Assembly (NCBI GenBank): GCA_937967795.1 | Contig: CALBSK010000001.1 | Location: forward strand, 10,658 to 74,657 | Source: an uncultured Alphaproteobacteria bacterium | GTDB lineage: Bacteria; Pseudomonadota; Alphaproteobacteria; UBA9655 | DNA: 64,000 nt | Reading direction: 5' to 3' | Part shown: positions 32,502 through 40,699 of the stretch, in pieces | How positions within the stretch are numbered: position 1 is the stretch's first letter | How the letters are laid out: each line of letters begins with the position of its first letter | Notes under the pieces: generated by a model | Databases searched by the model: none | Told to the model about the DNA's origin: nothing | Seen by the model: the letters and a program-made list of their open reading frames with translations, nothing else | Position numbers and translations under genes: made by a program

Positions 32502-33664
32502 AACAAACAACACTCGATCATGAAGATTTCCTTACACTTCTCCAAAAGACAAATCGGGGTCGATTGAAAATTTATACAGGCCCCGTTGCTGGTGTTGGGA
32601 AAACATATCGAATGCTCGAAGAAGCTCATTCCCTACAATTACAAGGAGCGGATATTGTCCTTGCTTATGTAGAAACCCATGGTCGCAAAAAGCTCGAAGA
32701 ACTCCTCGCTGGTTTAGAAATCATTCCTCGAAAAAAATACGATTATAGGGGAATTAATCTTGAAGAAATGGATTTAGATGCGGTTTTAAAACGCAAACCT
32801 CAAATTGTTATTGTGGATGAAGTGGCCCATACGAATGCGCCGCTCTGTCGAAATGCAAAACGGTATCAGGATATTCTCGAGCTTTTGAAGGCGGGAATAA
32901 ATGTGATTTGCGCTTTTAATATTCAACATTTGGAGAGCCTGAGCGACGTTGTTAAAAAATTTACAAATGTTACGATTTACGAAACTATTCCGGATCACTT
33001 TTTAAAACGCGCGGATCAAGTTATTAATGTTGATTTAGGTGTTGAGGACATTCTTGAAAGATTACAAACAGGGCAAATCTATAGGGGTGAAAAAGTAGAC
33101 CTTGCGATAAAAAATTTCTTTAAAGAGGAAAATCTTTCAAAACTTAGGGAAATTGCTTTACGAGAAGTTGCAGAGACCATTGAACAAGCCTCCCAAATAT
33201 CGCCTCCACAAAACGTGAAATTAAAGGAAGCTATTTTTGCAGACAGTCAAATCATGGTTTGTTTCTTACCTCAAAAATGGAGTCAACGAACTCTTTTTAA
33301 AAAGGCAGCGCGGCTTGCCGGACGATTTAAAAAAGAATGGTTTGTTGTTTACGCCGAAACTCCAGAAGATAGACCAGAAAAAATCGATCTTGAAAAGCAA
33401 CGCTATTTATTTGCAGATATTCAATTTGCAAAGGATTTAGGAGCCCATGTTGTTCATCTTAAAACCCAAAGCCGAATTAAAGCTTGGCTCGATTTTGCTG
33501 AAAAAGAAAGAATTTCACAAATTATTATTGGGCGTCCGGAGGAAAGCTGGTGGCGAAAGGCGCTGGGCTTTGATATTTTACATTTTCTTTTAAGGCAATC
33601 AAAGAATTTTGATCTTTATATTATGAGCTACCATAAAAGCCAAGGAGACGGGGGCGTTTCATGA
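32498..33664 (+). CDS. kdpD: KdpD N-terminal sensor domain only (split KdpD)
   Basis: This 388-residue protein equals only the N-terminal cytoplasmic part of KdpD. It has Walker A GPVAGVGKTYRML (about 27-39), Walker B IVIVDEVAHTNAP (about 104-116) and the GINVICAFNIQHLESL segment near 133. A Usp-like domain follows (about 250-380; ends HVVHLKTQSRIKAWLDFAEKERISQIIIGRP). The four membrane helices and the histidine kinase of full-length KdpD are missing. The kinase is encoded by the next gene, whose ATG overlaps this stop by four bases. Truncated KdpD proteins are known in cyanobacteria. It overlaps kdpC by four bases, so it is expressed with the pump it should regulate. Confidence 0.88.
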   Translation: MKQTTLDHEDFLTLLQKTNRGRLKIYTGPVAGVGKTYRMLEEAHSLQLQGADIVLAYVETHGRKKLEELLAGLEIIPRKKYDYRGINLEEMDLDAVLKRKPQIVIVDEVAHTNAPLCRNAKRYQDILELLKAGINVICAFNIQHLESLSDVVKKFTNVTIYETIPDHFLKRADQVINVDLGVEDILERLQTGQIYRGEKVDLAIKNFFKEENLSKLREIALREVAETIEQASQISPPQNVKLKEAIFADSQIMVCFLPQKWSQRTLFKKAARLAGRFKKEWFVVYAETPEDRPEKIDLEKQRYLFADIQFAKDLGAHVVHLKTQSRIKAWLDFAEKERISQIIIGRPEESWWRKALGFDILHFLLRQSKNFDLYIMSYHKSQGDGGVS

Positions 33665-35475
33665 AAATGAGATCCCAAATTCTTCTGGCCCAATTACCTA
33701 CGGCAATAATTATTTTCTTGATTACCTTTTTCTTTATTTTATTTCTCAATTCAATTAAAGAAAAATCAGAAGATATTCTCGTTGGAAATTTTAAGAGTAT
33801 TCTTACCATGCAAAATATGAGTAAGTCTCTTGAAGAACTCAATGAACTTTATATCCATTCTCAGTCGAATCTCTCACAAACCTTGCAAAAGAGAAAATTG
33901 TTAGAAGATATGATTGAACAACAGTTGCTCATTCAAGATAAAAATATTAAAGACTCTCAGGAAAAAGAATTAACACGAGATCTCCATAAAAAATGGGAAA
34001 TCTATAAACAAAAAATATCCAGACTGGGTGGCTCCCTTTTTAAGGGTGAGGCTTCCTATAAAGAAATTAAAAATCTAACAGAAGAAATTGTGAGCTTAAA
34101 TCACGATGGTCTCATTCGTACAAAAGAAGATTTATCTCAATTTATCTCTAGTATTCTCATATTTATAACGTTTGGATCCATCATTAGTTTAATATTTGGA
34201 TTTTATATGTCTTGGTTTTTTACAGGTCTTTTTTTAAGTCCCTTGAATCAAATGACTGAAATGATGCGTCAGATGGGAAAAGAGGACAAAACTACTTTTT
34301 TGCATATAAAAGGATCTGATGAAATTGAAGAGCTTTGTGAAGAGTTTAATCTTATGACAGGGCGTCTTGAAGAATATCACCAAGGTTCCTTAGGGAAGGC
34401 TATGAAAGATTATCAAATTCTAAAAGAATCGTTAGACGCCTTTCCCAATCCTATTTTTCTCTTAGATAATGTCGCCAATTTTATTTATATAAATAGAAAA
34501 GCGCGCCACCTTTTTGGATTTTCAAAAGATTTAAAAAAAATGCCCTCGCTTTTCCACATTGAAGAAAAATGGAGAGAGGCCTTCATTAAACTTTCAAATG
34601 AGGTTTTGATGACAAAGATGCCCTATGTTCCTAAAAAAGCAGAGGACGCTATTTCCATTGATAAAGAAAAGAAAACCCGCGTTTTTTTGCCCACCGTTTA
34701 TCCTATAAAAAAAGATACCTCGGATGAATATCAAGTGGTAGAAGGTGTAGTTATAATCCTTCAAAATCTTGTGCATCCCCACCTTTCTGAGGTGAGAAAA
34801 ACAGAAGCCTATGAAGCGCTTGTCCATGAATTTCAATCTCCTTTGACGGAAATTCATATGGCAATACATCTTTGTGTTCAAGAAGCAGCTGGTCCTCTTA
34901 CAAAAAAACAACAAGAAATTCTTTTTGCGGCGCGCGAGAAATGTGAATATTTAGAAAAATTATGTCAAGATTTGTTTGAGATTTCGCGTGTTAATCAACA
35001 GAAAAATACTCTCGAACAGGAAGACATTGATGTAGAGGGTGTCGTCTTAAAGCTTATCACTTCTTTTAAGCTGGAAGCCGGTCAAAAAGGAATTTTTATT
35101 CATTTTGAGGCGCCTCCTTATTTAAGTAAGGTAAAGGCCAATCTTAGTCAGATTAAGACCTTACTCGGGAATCTTCTCCGAAATGCGCTTCATTATGCTG
35201 AGCCTGGAACAACTATAAAAATTAAGTTAGGAGAGAAAAAAAATATTATTGAGTTCCTCATTAATAATAAAGGGTCTTTTATCCCATTAGAATATCACAA
35301 AGATATTTTTAAAAAACACTTTAAGGTTCCTGGACAATCTGAAGAACGCTCAGGCTTAGGGCTTTATATCGCAAAACAAATTACCCAATCTTTAGGAGGA
35401 AAGGTTGGTGTTAAAAGTACGGAAAAACAAGGAACCACATTTTGGGTTCATCTTCCGATTTTGATGGAAACATGA
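33661..35475 (+). CDS. Membrane sensor histidine kinase of the Kdp locus (HAMP-PAS-HisKA-HATPase)
   Basis: A 604-residue kinase with two membrane segments (about 8-30 and 160-188) around an extracytoplasmic helical domain rich in Glu, Lys and Gln. A HAMP domain follows at about 190-240, then a PAS domain near 255-365 (LDAFPNPIFLLDNVANFIYINRKARHLFGF). The HisKA box is ALVHEFQSPLTEIH with His389 as phosphoacceptor. The ATPase domain has LLGNLLRNALHYAEP (N box) and SGLGLYIAKQITQSLGG (G2). This plan differs from KdpD, which has four membrane helices and a GAF domain. It overlaps the split KdpD gene by four bases, so the two probably act together. No response-regulator gene is seen in the window, so its partner is unknown. 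Confidence 0.85.
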   Translation: MKMRSQILLAQLPTAIIIFLITFFFILFLNSIKEKSEDILVGNFKSILTMQNMSKSLEELNELYIHSQSNLSQTLQKRKLLEDMIEQQLLIQDKNIKDSQEKELTRDLHKKWEIYKQKISRLGGSLFKGEASYKEIKNLTEEIVSLNHDGLIRTKEDLSQFISSILIFITFGSIISLIFGFYMSWFFTGLFLSPLNQMTEMMRQMGKEDKTTFLHIKGSDEIEELCEEFNLMTGRLEEYHQGSLGKAMKDYQILKESLDAFPNPIFLLDNVANFIYINRKARHLFGFSKDLKKMPSLFHIEEKWREAFIKLSNEVLMTKMPYVPKKAEDAISIDKEKKTRVFLPTVYPIKKDTSDEYQVVEGVVIILQNLVHPHLSEVRKTEAYEALVHEFQSPLTEIHMAIHLCVQEAAGPLTKKQQEILFAAREKCEYLEKLCQDLFEISRVNQQKNTLEQEDIDVEGVVLKLITSFKLEAGQKGIFIHFEAPPYLSKVKANLSQIKTLLGNLLRNALHYAEPGTTIKIKLGEKKNIIEFLINNKGSFIPLEYHKDIFKKHFKVPGQSEERSGLGLYIAKQITQSLGGKVGVKSTEKQGTTFWVHLPILMET

Positions 35476-35568
35476 CCGTAGCAAAGAAAAACTCGTTGTT
35501 TTGATTTTAACTCATTATTTACTCCTTCTCCTTTATCCTGAAAGACGAGAAACCTGCAGGAGGAAAGA

Positions 35569-35895
35569 ATGATCTATAAAAATTGTATTGATATCTGTCA
35601 TGATTGTGTAGCGGCATGCGATCGTTGTTTTTTTGAAGGGGAAAGAACTGCCGAAATGGATATTTGCGCCACATGTGCAGATGTTTGTAATCTTGTCGCA
35701 CGTCTGACGGCAAAAAATCTCTGTTGTAAAGAAGTCTATGAATTTTGCGCTAAAATTTGTGACGAATGTGCAATGCATTGTAATAAAATGGAGGGTGAGC
35801 ATGCAAAAGTCTGCGCTGAAGCGTGTAAAAAATGTGCAGAAGCTTGCCGTAAATGCTATGGAGACTGCAAAGATATAAAAACGTGCTGCAAATAA
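35569..35895 (+). CDS. Cys-rich four-helix-bundle copper-binding protein (DUF326 / Csp-like)
   Basis: A 108-residue protein with 22 cysteines, spaced mainly C-x3-C or C-x2-C in a helical frame (CIDICHDCVAACDRC; CATCADVC; CAKICDECAMHC; CAEACKKCAEACRKC). This matches the DUF326/copper storage protein family, in which the Cys residues line the core of a four-helix bundle and bind many Cu(I) ions. There is no signal peptide, which fits the cytosolic Csp3 branch. AGGAGG precedes the ATG. It lies 93 bases after the Kdp histidine kinase on the same strand and may be its own unit. Confidence 0.88.
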   Translation: MIYKNCIDICHDCVAACDRCFFEGERTAEMDICATCADVCNLVARLTAKNLCCKEVYEFCAKICDECAMHCNKMEGEHAKVCAEACKKCAEACRKCYGDCKDIKTCCK

Positions 35896-35978
35896 GCATT
35901 CTTTCTATTCCTTTGATTTTTTCTTCTTTATAGCGTATAGATTTTTATATTGAGTCCTTTTGACATGAGAATCTTTCC

Positions 35979-36521
35979 TTGCAAGAATTTATTGAAACGT
36001 GGGGTTATGTTGCTGTTTTCTTAGGATCCTTAGTTGAAGGAGAATCCGTTATTTTTATAGCCGGGTTTTTAGCTCACGAGGGATATTTATCTCTTCCTAA
36101 GGTTATTATCATTTCTTTTATAGGGACTCTTTTTGCTGATCAAACACTTTACCATATAGGTCATCATTACGGGAACCATGTCTTTGATAAGTTCCCTTCT
36201 TTAAAGTCGAAAGCTGACAGAGCTTTTCAGCTTCTGAGGCGGTATGACACAGCTTTCATCCTTAGTTTCCGTTTCATTTATGGAATCCGTACCATTAGTC
36301 CCATTATTATTGGAAGCAGTGGAGTAACATTTAAACGGTTTACGATTTTGAATCTTTTAGCGGCCCTTATTTGGTCAGTAGGGAGTTGTGTTACTGCCTA
36401 TTATTTTGCCTATCTTATCATGGATAAATTACACCTCATTCCTAAAATTATTTTAGGACTTGTCCTTGTCGGTGGAGGAGGCGGGTACCTGATTTTTAGG
36501 TGGCGTAAAAAACAAATTTAA
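35979..36521 (+). CDS. DedA family membrane protein
   Basis: A 180-residue membrane protein of the DedA/SNARE-associated (VTT) family. The motifs are AVFLGSLVEGESVIFIAGFLAHEGYLSL near residues 8-36, FIGTLFADQTLYHIGHHYG near 46-64, and FRFIYGIRTISPIIIGSSG near 87-105. Members include likely undecaprenyl-phosphate and lipid flippases; some support membrane homeostasis and polymyxin resistance. The start is TTG (35979), since no ATG in frame fits, and I see no strong Shine-Dalgarno, so the start is uncertain. The gpt gene follows 21 bases later. Confidence 0.85.
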   Translation: MQEFIETWGYVAVFLGSLVEGESVIFIAGFLAHEGYLSLPKVIIISFIGTLFADQTLYHIGHHYGNHVFDKFPSLKSKADRAFQLLRRYDTAFILSFRFIYGIRTISPIIIGSSGVTFKRFTILNLLAALIWSVGSCVTAYYFAYLIMDKLHLIPKIILGLVLVGGGGGYLIFRWRKKQI

Positions 36522-36542
36522 GAGGCTTGAAAGGAGCTATTC

Positions 36543-36983
36543 ATGGCCCACCGTTATCCCGTAAATTGGGACGAGTTTTATCGTAACGCACGCGCCCTAG
36601 CGTGGCGTCTCAACGAAAATCAGACATGGAAGGGTATGGTTGCCATCACGCGAGGGGGGCTGGTACCGGCTGCTGTTGTGGCTCGGGAGTTAGGAATTCG
36701 AAAGATAGATACGATCAGTATTGTTAGCTACGATGAAGAAGACCAGCAAATTCATCCCGTCATTCTCAAATCCTGTCAGATGGAGGACTACGGGAAAGGA
36801 TGGCTTGTTGTGGATGATTTAGTCGATACAGGGACAACAGCAAAAATTGTTAGAGAAATACTCCCTCAAGCTCACATTGCGGCTATTTATGCAAAGCCTT
36901 ATGGCAAAGGTCACGTGGATAGTTTTATGACAGAAGTCAGTCAAGATACGTGGATTGTATTTCCTTGGGAAAATGAAATTTAA
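36543..36983 (+). CDS. gpt: Xanthine phosphoribosyltransferase
   Basis: A 146-residue purine salvage enzyme that makes XMP (and GMP) from xanthine or guanine and PRPP. The start HRYPVNWDEFYRNARALAWRL and the PRPP loop LVVDDLVDTGTTAK (about 88-101) are typical of Gpt, as is the ending FPWE. AGGAG stands upstream of the ATG. It is on the same strand as dedA and convergent with glmM, whose end is 15 bases away. Confidence 0.9.
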   Translation: MAHRYPVNWDEFYRNARALAWRLNENQTWKGMVAITRGGLVPAAVVARELGIRKIDTISIVSYDEEDQQIHPVILKSCQMEDYGKGWLVVDDLVDTGTTAKIVREILPQAHIAAIYAKPYGKGHVDSFMTEVSQDTWIVFPWENEI

Positions 36984-36998
36984 AAGGGAAAAGCACTC

Positions 36999-38345
36999 CT
37001 AAGCCACGGCTCTTTGAGAAAGAGAAATGAGAGCTTTAGCAATAGATTCAACGATCTCTTTTGAAAGTTTTTTGTTTTCCCCTTCCACCATGATACGAAT
37101 CAATGGCTCAGTACCCGATGGTCGAATCATGAGGCGGTCCTTCTCTCCAAGTTTTTTCCTTGCCTTTTCAAAAATCTCTTCAGCCTCGGTAAGCTCAAGA
37201 AGAGAAGGAGATAGCTTTAAATTTTTAAGGACTTGTGGAGAAGGGGTAAACAGCTTCATCACTTGACTGGCTGGCTTTTTCTTTGAAACGAGAACAGAGA
37301 GGACTTGGAGCGCTGTTAAAAGACCGTCACCTGATGTGGCATAATCAGAAAGAATGACATGTCCCGAGGGCTCTCCTCCTATATTATATCCTTCATCTCG
37401 CATCTTTTCGGCTACATAACGATCTCCTACAGCTGTACGAATAAGGACGAGTCCCAGTTTTTCTAAATACTGTTCCAATCCCACATTAGACATATGAGTG
37501 GAAACAAGTCCTTCCCCTTTTAAGAGTTTTCGTTCATACCAATCGGTTGCGATAAGAGCCATGATTTGATCACCATCAACAAGCCCCCCAAGCTCGTCAG
37601 AAAAAATTACCCGATCCGCATCTCCATCAAAAGCGAGCCCTACGTGGGCCTTCTCTTCCTTGACTTTCTCACATATCAACTGGGGATAGGTCGCTCCACA
37701 TTTGTCATTAATATTTTGGCCATTTGGAGTGGTTGAGAGGGGGATGACAGTCGCCCCGAGTTCTCTGAGAACTAAAGGAGCGACTTTATAAGCTGCTCCG
37801 TGGGCACAATCCACAACAACACGCAAACCTTCAAAATGAGTATGACGAGGAAGGCTTCCTTTTACAAACTCTACGTATCGGCCAATCGCATCGTCTAAAT
37901 GGATCATTTGACCTAAATAAGGAGGGCTTACCAAAAAGGGAGAAGATTCAAGCCGTGCTTCAATTTCTCTTTCAACGTCATCAGAAAGCTTAAATCCATC
38001 AGGATCAAAAAGCTTAATTCCGTTATCCGCAAAATGATTATGAGACGCTGAGATCATAACTCCCAAATCAGCCCGCATGGAACGTGTAATCATAGCCACG
38101 GCAGGCGTTGGCAAAGGGCCTACGGTTGCAACATCCATTCCCACAGAAACGAAACCGGCTGCAAGGGCTGATTCAACCATATAACCTGAAAGGCGCGTAT
38201 CTTTTCCAATCACGACCCGATGGCGATGGTCTCCTCGCATAAAACGAAGACCAATGGCTTGTCCTAACCGTGTTAGGGTATGGGGTGTGAGAGGTTCTGT
38301 ATTTGCTTGCCCCCGAATTCCATCGGTTCCAAAAAACTTACGCAT
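36999..38345 (-). CDS. glmM: Phosphoglucosamine mutase
   Basis: A 448-residue enzyme that turns glucosamine-6-P into glucosamine-1-P on the way to UDP-GlcNAc, needed for peptidoglycan and LPS. It begins MRKFFGTDGIRGQAN, as in almost all GlmM. The catalytic serine is in MISASHNHFADNG (about residue 98-110), the metal site is LAFDGDADRVIF near 240, and the phosphate site is RPSGTEPLIRIMVE near the end. An upstream TTG would add seven residues and is rejected. The phosphoserine loop has His where most families have Pro (SHNP), a small variation. Confidence 0.95.
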   Translation of the reverse strand: MRKFFGTDGIRGQANTEPLTPHTLTRLGQAIGLRFMRGDHRHRVVIGKDTRLSGYMVESALAAGFVSVGMDVATVGPLPTPAVAMITRSMRADLGVMISASHNHFADNGIKLFDPDGFKLSDDVEREIEARLESSPFLVSPPYLGQMIHLDDAIGRYVEFVKGSLPRHTHFEGLRVVVDCAHGAAYKVAPLVLRELGATVIPLSTTPNGQNINDKCGATYPQLICEKVKEEKAHVGLAFDGDADRVIFSDELGGLVDGDQIMALIATDWYERKLLKGEGLVSTHMSNVGLEQYLEKLGLVLIRTAVGDRYVAEKMRDEGYNIGGEPSGHVILSDYATSGDGLLTALQVLSVLVSKKKPASQVMKLFTPSPQVLKNLKLSPSLLELTEAEEIFEKARKKLGEKDRLMIRPSGTEPLIRIMVEGENKKLSKEIVESIAKALISLSQRAVA

Positions 38346-38545
38346 GTCGAATTTGCTTTCTCGCAAGAATAAAAAAACTTAGTTTACATTTATAATTTCT
38401 GAAGAGATATCTTAAAGTTGAAGATACATCAATATGTATAATAAATTTTAAAAGGGGCCAGAACATAAATTTTTTGTCATATTTTGTGAAAAAGAAAGCT
38501 TTTCTTTTGGTTGACCCTCTTATAACTTCTTCATAATGTTGTGCC

Positions 38546-39553
38546 ATGATAAATACGTTACAATCATTTCCCGCCATTCCCCGCATTGGTGTGGTCGGCT
38601 GCGGAACTTGGGGGAAAAATCTAGTCCGAAATTTTGCAGAGCTTGGTGCTCTTGCCGCTATATGTGATAGCGATTCTTCCAAAGCTCAGGCTCTTGCTTC
38701 CCAATACAATGTACCCGTCTTCTCCGAAGAAGAGATCTTTTCTCATGCTTCTCTAGATGGCGTTGTTATTTCGTCCTTCGCTCCTTTGCATGCACATCAT
38801 GCTGAAAAAGCGCTTACAGTTGGCAAGCATGTCTATATTGAAAAACCCTTTGCTCTTTCCGTTAGAGAAGCAAAAAAGCTTTGCTCCCTGGCTCAAGCTC
38901 ATAACTGTATTCTTATGGTAGGCCACATCCTTAACTATCATCCGGCGTTTATGGCGCTCAAAGATCATTTAGCGGAGCTTGGACCTTTAAAACACATTTA
39001 TGCAAACCGTTTAGGTCTCGGACGTTTCCGTCAAACAGAAAGTGTAGTATGGGATTTAGCAAGCCATGATATCTCATTGATTCTTGCCCTTACCCAAGCC
39101 ATGCCTGAAAACGTTACGGCCATAGGACAAACTTTTCTTGCCCCGCGCAAACCAGCAAGCGCTCTTCTCACTCTAACATTCCCTGACCATCTTACAGCTC
39201 ATAATCATGTCTCTTGGCTTTCCCCTTTTAAAGAACAAAAACTTGTGGTGATCGGAGAAAACGCAATTGCGGTCTTTGATGATCGCAAACCTTGGGCTGA
39301 AAAACTTCAAATCTCAAAAAATTGTTTTGGATGGAAAGAGGGCCAACCTCTTGCGAATGAGAATTTTCAAACGCGGACGATTCTCCTCCCGGAAGAGGAG
39401 CCCCTCAAAAACGAATGCCTCCATTTTCTCATCTGTATTCAAAAGGGAGAGGAACCTCTCACCTCAGGTCTCGAAGGTCTACGTGTGACAGAAGTCTTAG
39501 AAAAAGCAGAAAATTCTTTGCAAGGAAGGAAAAATCATGATTCCTTTTATTGA
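38546..39553 (+). CDS. Gfo/Idh/MocA family oxidoreductase
   Basis: A 335-residue NAD(P)-dependent oxidoreductase. The Rossmann motif GVVGCGTWGKNLVRNFAELG is near residues 15-34, and the EKPFAL segment near residue 100 holds the catalytic Lys. A C-terminal Gfo/Idh domain follows. It overlaps the next gene by 17 bases. The pair, a Gfo/Idh oxidoreductase plus a DegT aminotransferase, is the same as WbpB-WbpE, which make an amino sugar from UDP-GlcNAcA. By that logic the two act on a nucleotide sugar, but the acetyltransferase of that pathway is not present here. Confidence 0.85.
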   Translation: MINTLQSFPAIPRIGVVGCGTWGKNLVRNFAELGALAAICDSDSSKAQALASQYNVPVFSEEEIFSHASLDGVVISSFAPLHAHHAEKALTVGKHVYIEKPFALSVREAKKLCSLAQAHNCILMVGHILNYHPAFMALKDHLAELGPLKHIYANRLGLGRFRQTESVVWDLASHDISLILALTQAMPENVTAIGQTFLAPRKPASALLTLTFPDHLTAHNHVSWLSPFKEQKLVVIGENAIAVFDDRKPWAEKLQISKNCFGWKEGQPLANENFQTRTILLPEEEPLKNECLHFLICIQKGEEPLTSGLEGLRVTEVLEKAENSLQGRKNHDSFY

Positions 39554-40682
39554 TCTTGCTGTTCAACAAAAACGCATCCGTCCTTACCTCGAAGCGGCCC
39601 TGCTTCGCGTTTTGGATCATGGGTGTTATATTATGGGACCTGAAGTGTACGCCCTTGAAAAACAGCTCTCTTCTTTTTGTGGAGCACAGCACACCCTATC
39701 TTGTGCAAATGGCACAGATGCTATAGCCCTCATCCTTATGGCCAAGAATATAGGACCCGGAGATGCTATTTTCGTCCCCAGTTTTACTTTTGCAGCTACG
39801 GCTGAGGTGGTTGCTTGGGTGGGAGCCACCGTTGTCTTTATTGATGTTCTGCAAGATACCTTTAATATGGATCCGGTAAGCTTAGAGAAAGGGATTCAAA
39901 GAGCGAAAGATCTTAATCTTCACCCTCGTGGTATTATTCCCGTTGACCTTTTTGGTCAAGCTGCTGACTACGATGCGATCAATACCCTTGCACAAAACCA
40001 TGAACTTTGGGTTATAGCCGATGCAGCACAAAGTTTTGGAGGCACTTATAAAGGTCGAAAAATCGGGACGCTTGCCGAATCTACCTCAACGAGTTTTTAC
40101 CCTTCTAAACCTTTAGGGTGCTATGGAGATGGAGGAGCTGTGTTTACAGAAAATGAAGAGCTTTACAAAATTCTGCAATCCATACGCGTTCATGGTCAAG
40201 GCGAAGACAAGTATCAAAATATCCGTATTGGCATGAATGGGCGCTGTGATACCTTGCAAGCGGCTATCCTTCTCGAAAAACTTGCTATTTTCCCGGAAGA
40301 AATTTCTTTGCGACAAAAAGTTGCCGACAGATATTCAGAAGGTCTTGATGAAGTTACCATAACTCCTTTCGTTGAGAAAAACTGTCAATCTGTTTGGGCA
40401 CAATACACCGTAAAAGTAGATCCTGGAAAACGTAAAGAAATTATAGAAGAATTGAAAAAAGAAGAGATTCCGACGATGATCCATTACCCCCTCCCTCTTC
40501 ATCACCAACAAGCTTATCATTCTTATCCTTGTGCAACTGAGACCTTACCCGTTAGTGAATCTTTAGCTAACTGTGTTCTTAGTCTTCCCATCCATCCGTA
40601 CTTAGAAGTTGGAACTCAAGATTATATTATTCAACGCTTTTGCAATGTTGTCACGCGGCTTGGAGCTAAAAAATCGGCATAA
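39537..40682 (+). CDS. DegT/DnrJ/EryC1/StrS family sugar aminotransferase
   Basis: A 381-residue PLP aminotransferase that adds an amino group to a keto nucleotide sugar. The family features are IPFIDLAVQQKRIRPYLEAAL at the start, CANGTDAIALIL near residue 57, VPSFTFAATAEVV near 79, DAAQSFGGTYKGRKIG near 162, and the PLP lysine in STSFYPSKPLGCYGDGGAV near 186. It overlaps the Gfo/Idh gene by 17 bases. The product would feed cell-surface glycan synthesis together with the glycosyltransferases found elsewhere in the genome. Confidence 0.9.
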   Translation: MIPFIDLAVQQKRIRPYLEAALLRVLDHGCYIMGPEVYALEKQLSSFCGAQHTLSCANGTDAIALILMAKNIGPGDAIFVPSFTFAATAEVVAWVGATVVFIDVLQDTFNMDPVSLEKGIQRAKDLNLHPRGIIPVDLFGQAADYDAINTLAQNHELWVIADAAQSFGGTYKGRKIGTLAESTSTSFYPSKPLGCYGDGGAVFTENEELYKILQSIRVHGQGEDKYQNIRIGMNGRCDTLQAAILLEKLAIFPEEISLRQKVADRYSEGLDEVTITPFVEKNCQSVWAQYTVKVDPGKRKEIIEELKKEEIPTMIHYPLPLHHQQAYHSYPCATETLPVSESLANCVLSLPIHPYLEVGTQDYIIQRFCNVVTRLGAKKSA

Positions 40683-40699
40683 ATTGTGAAAATAGCTCT

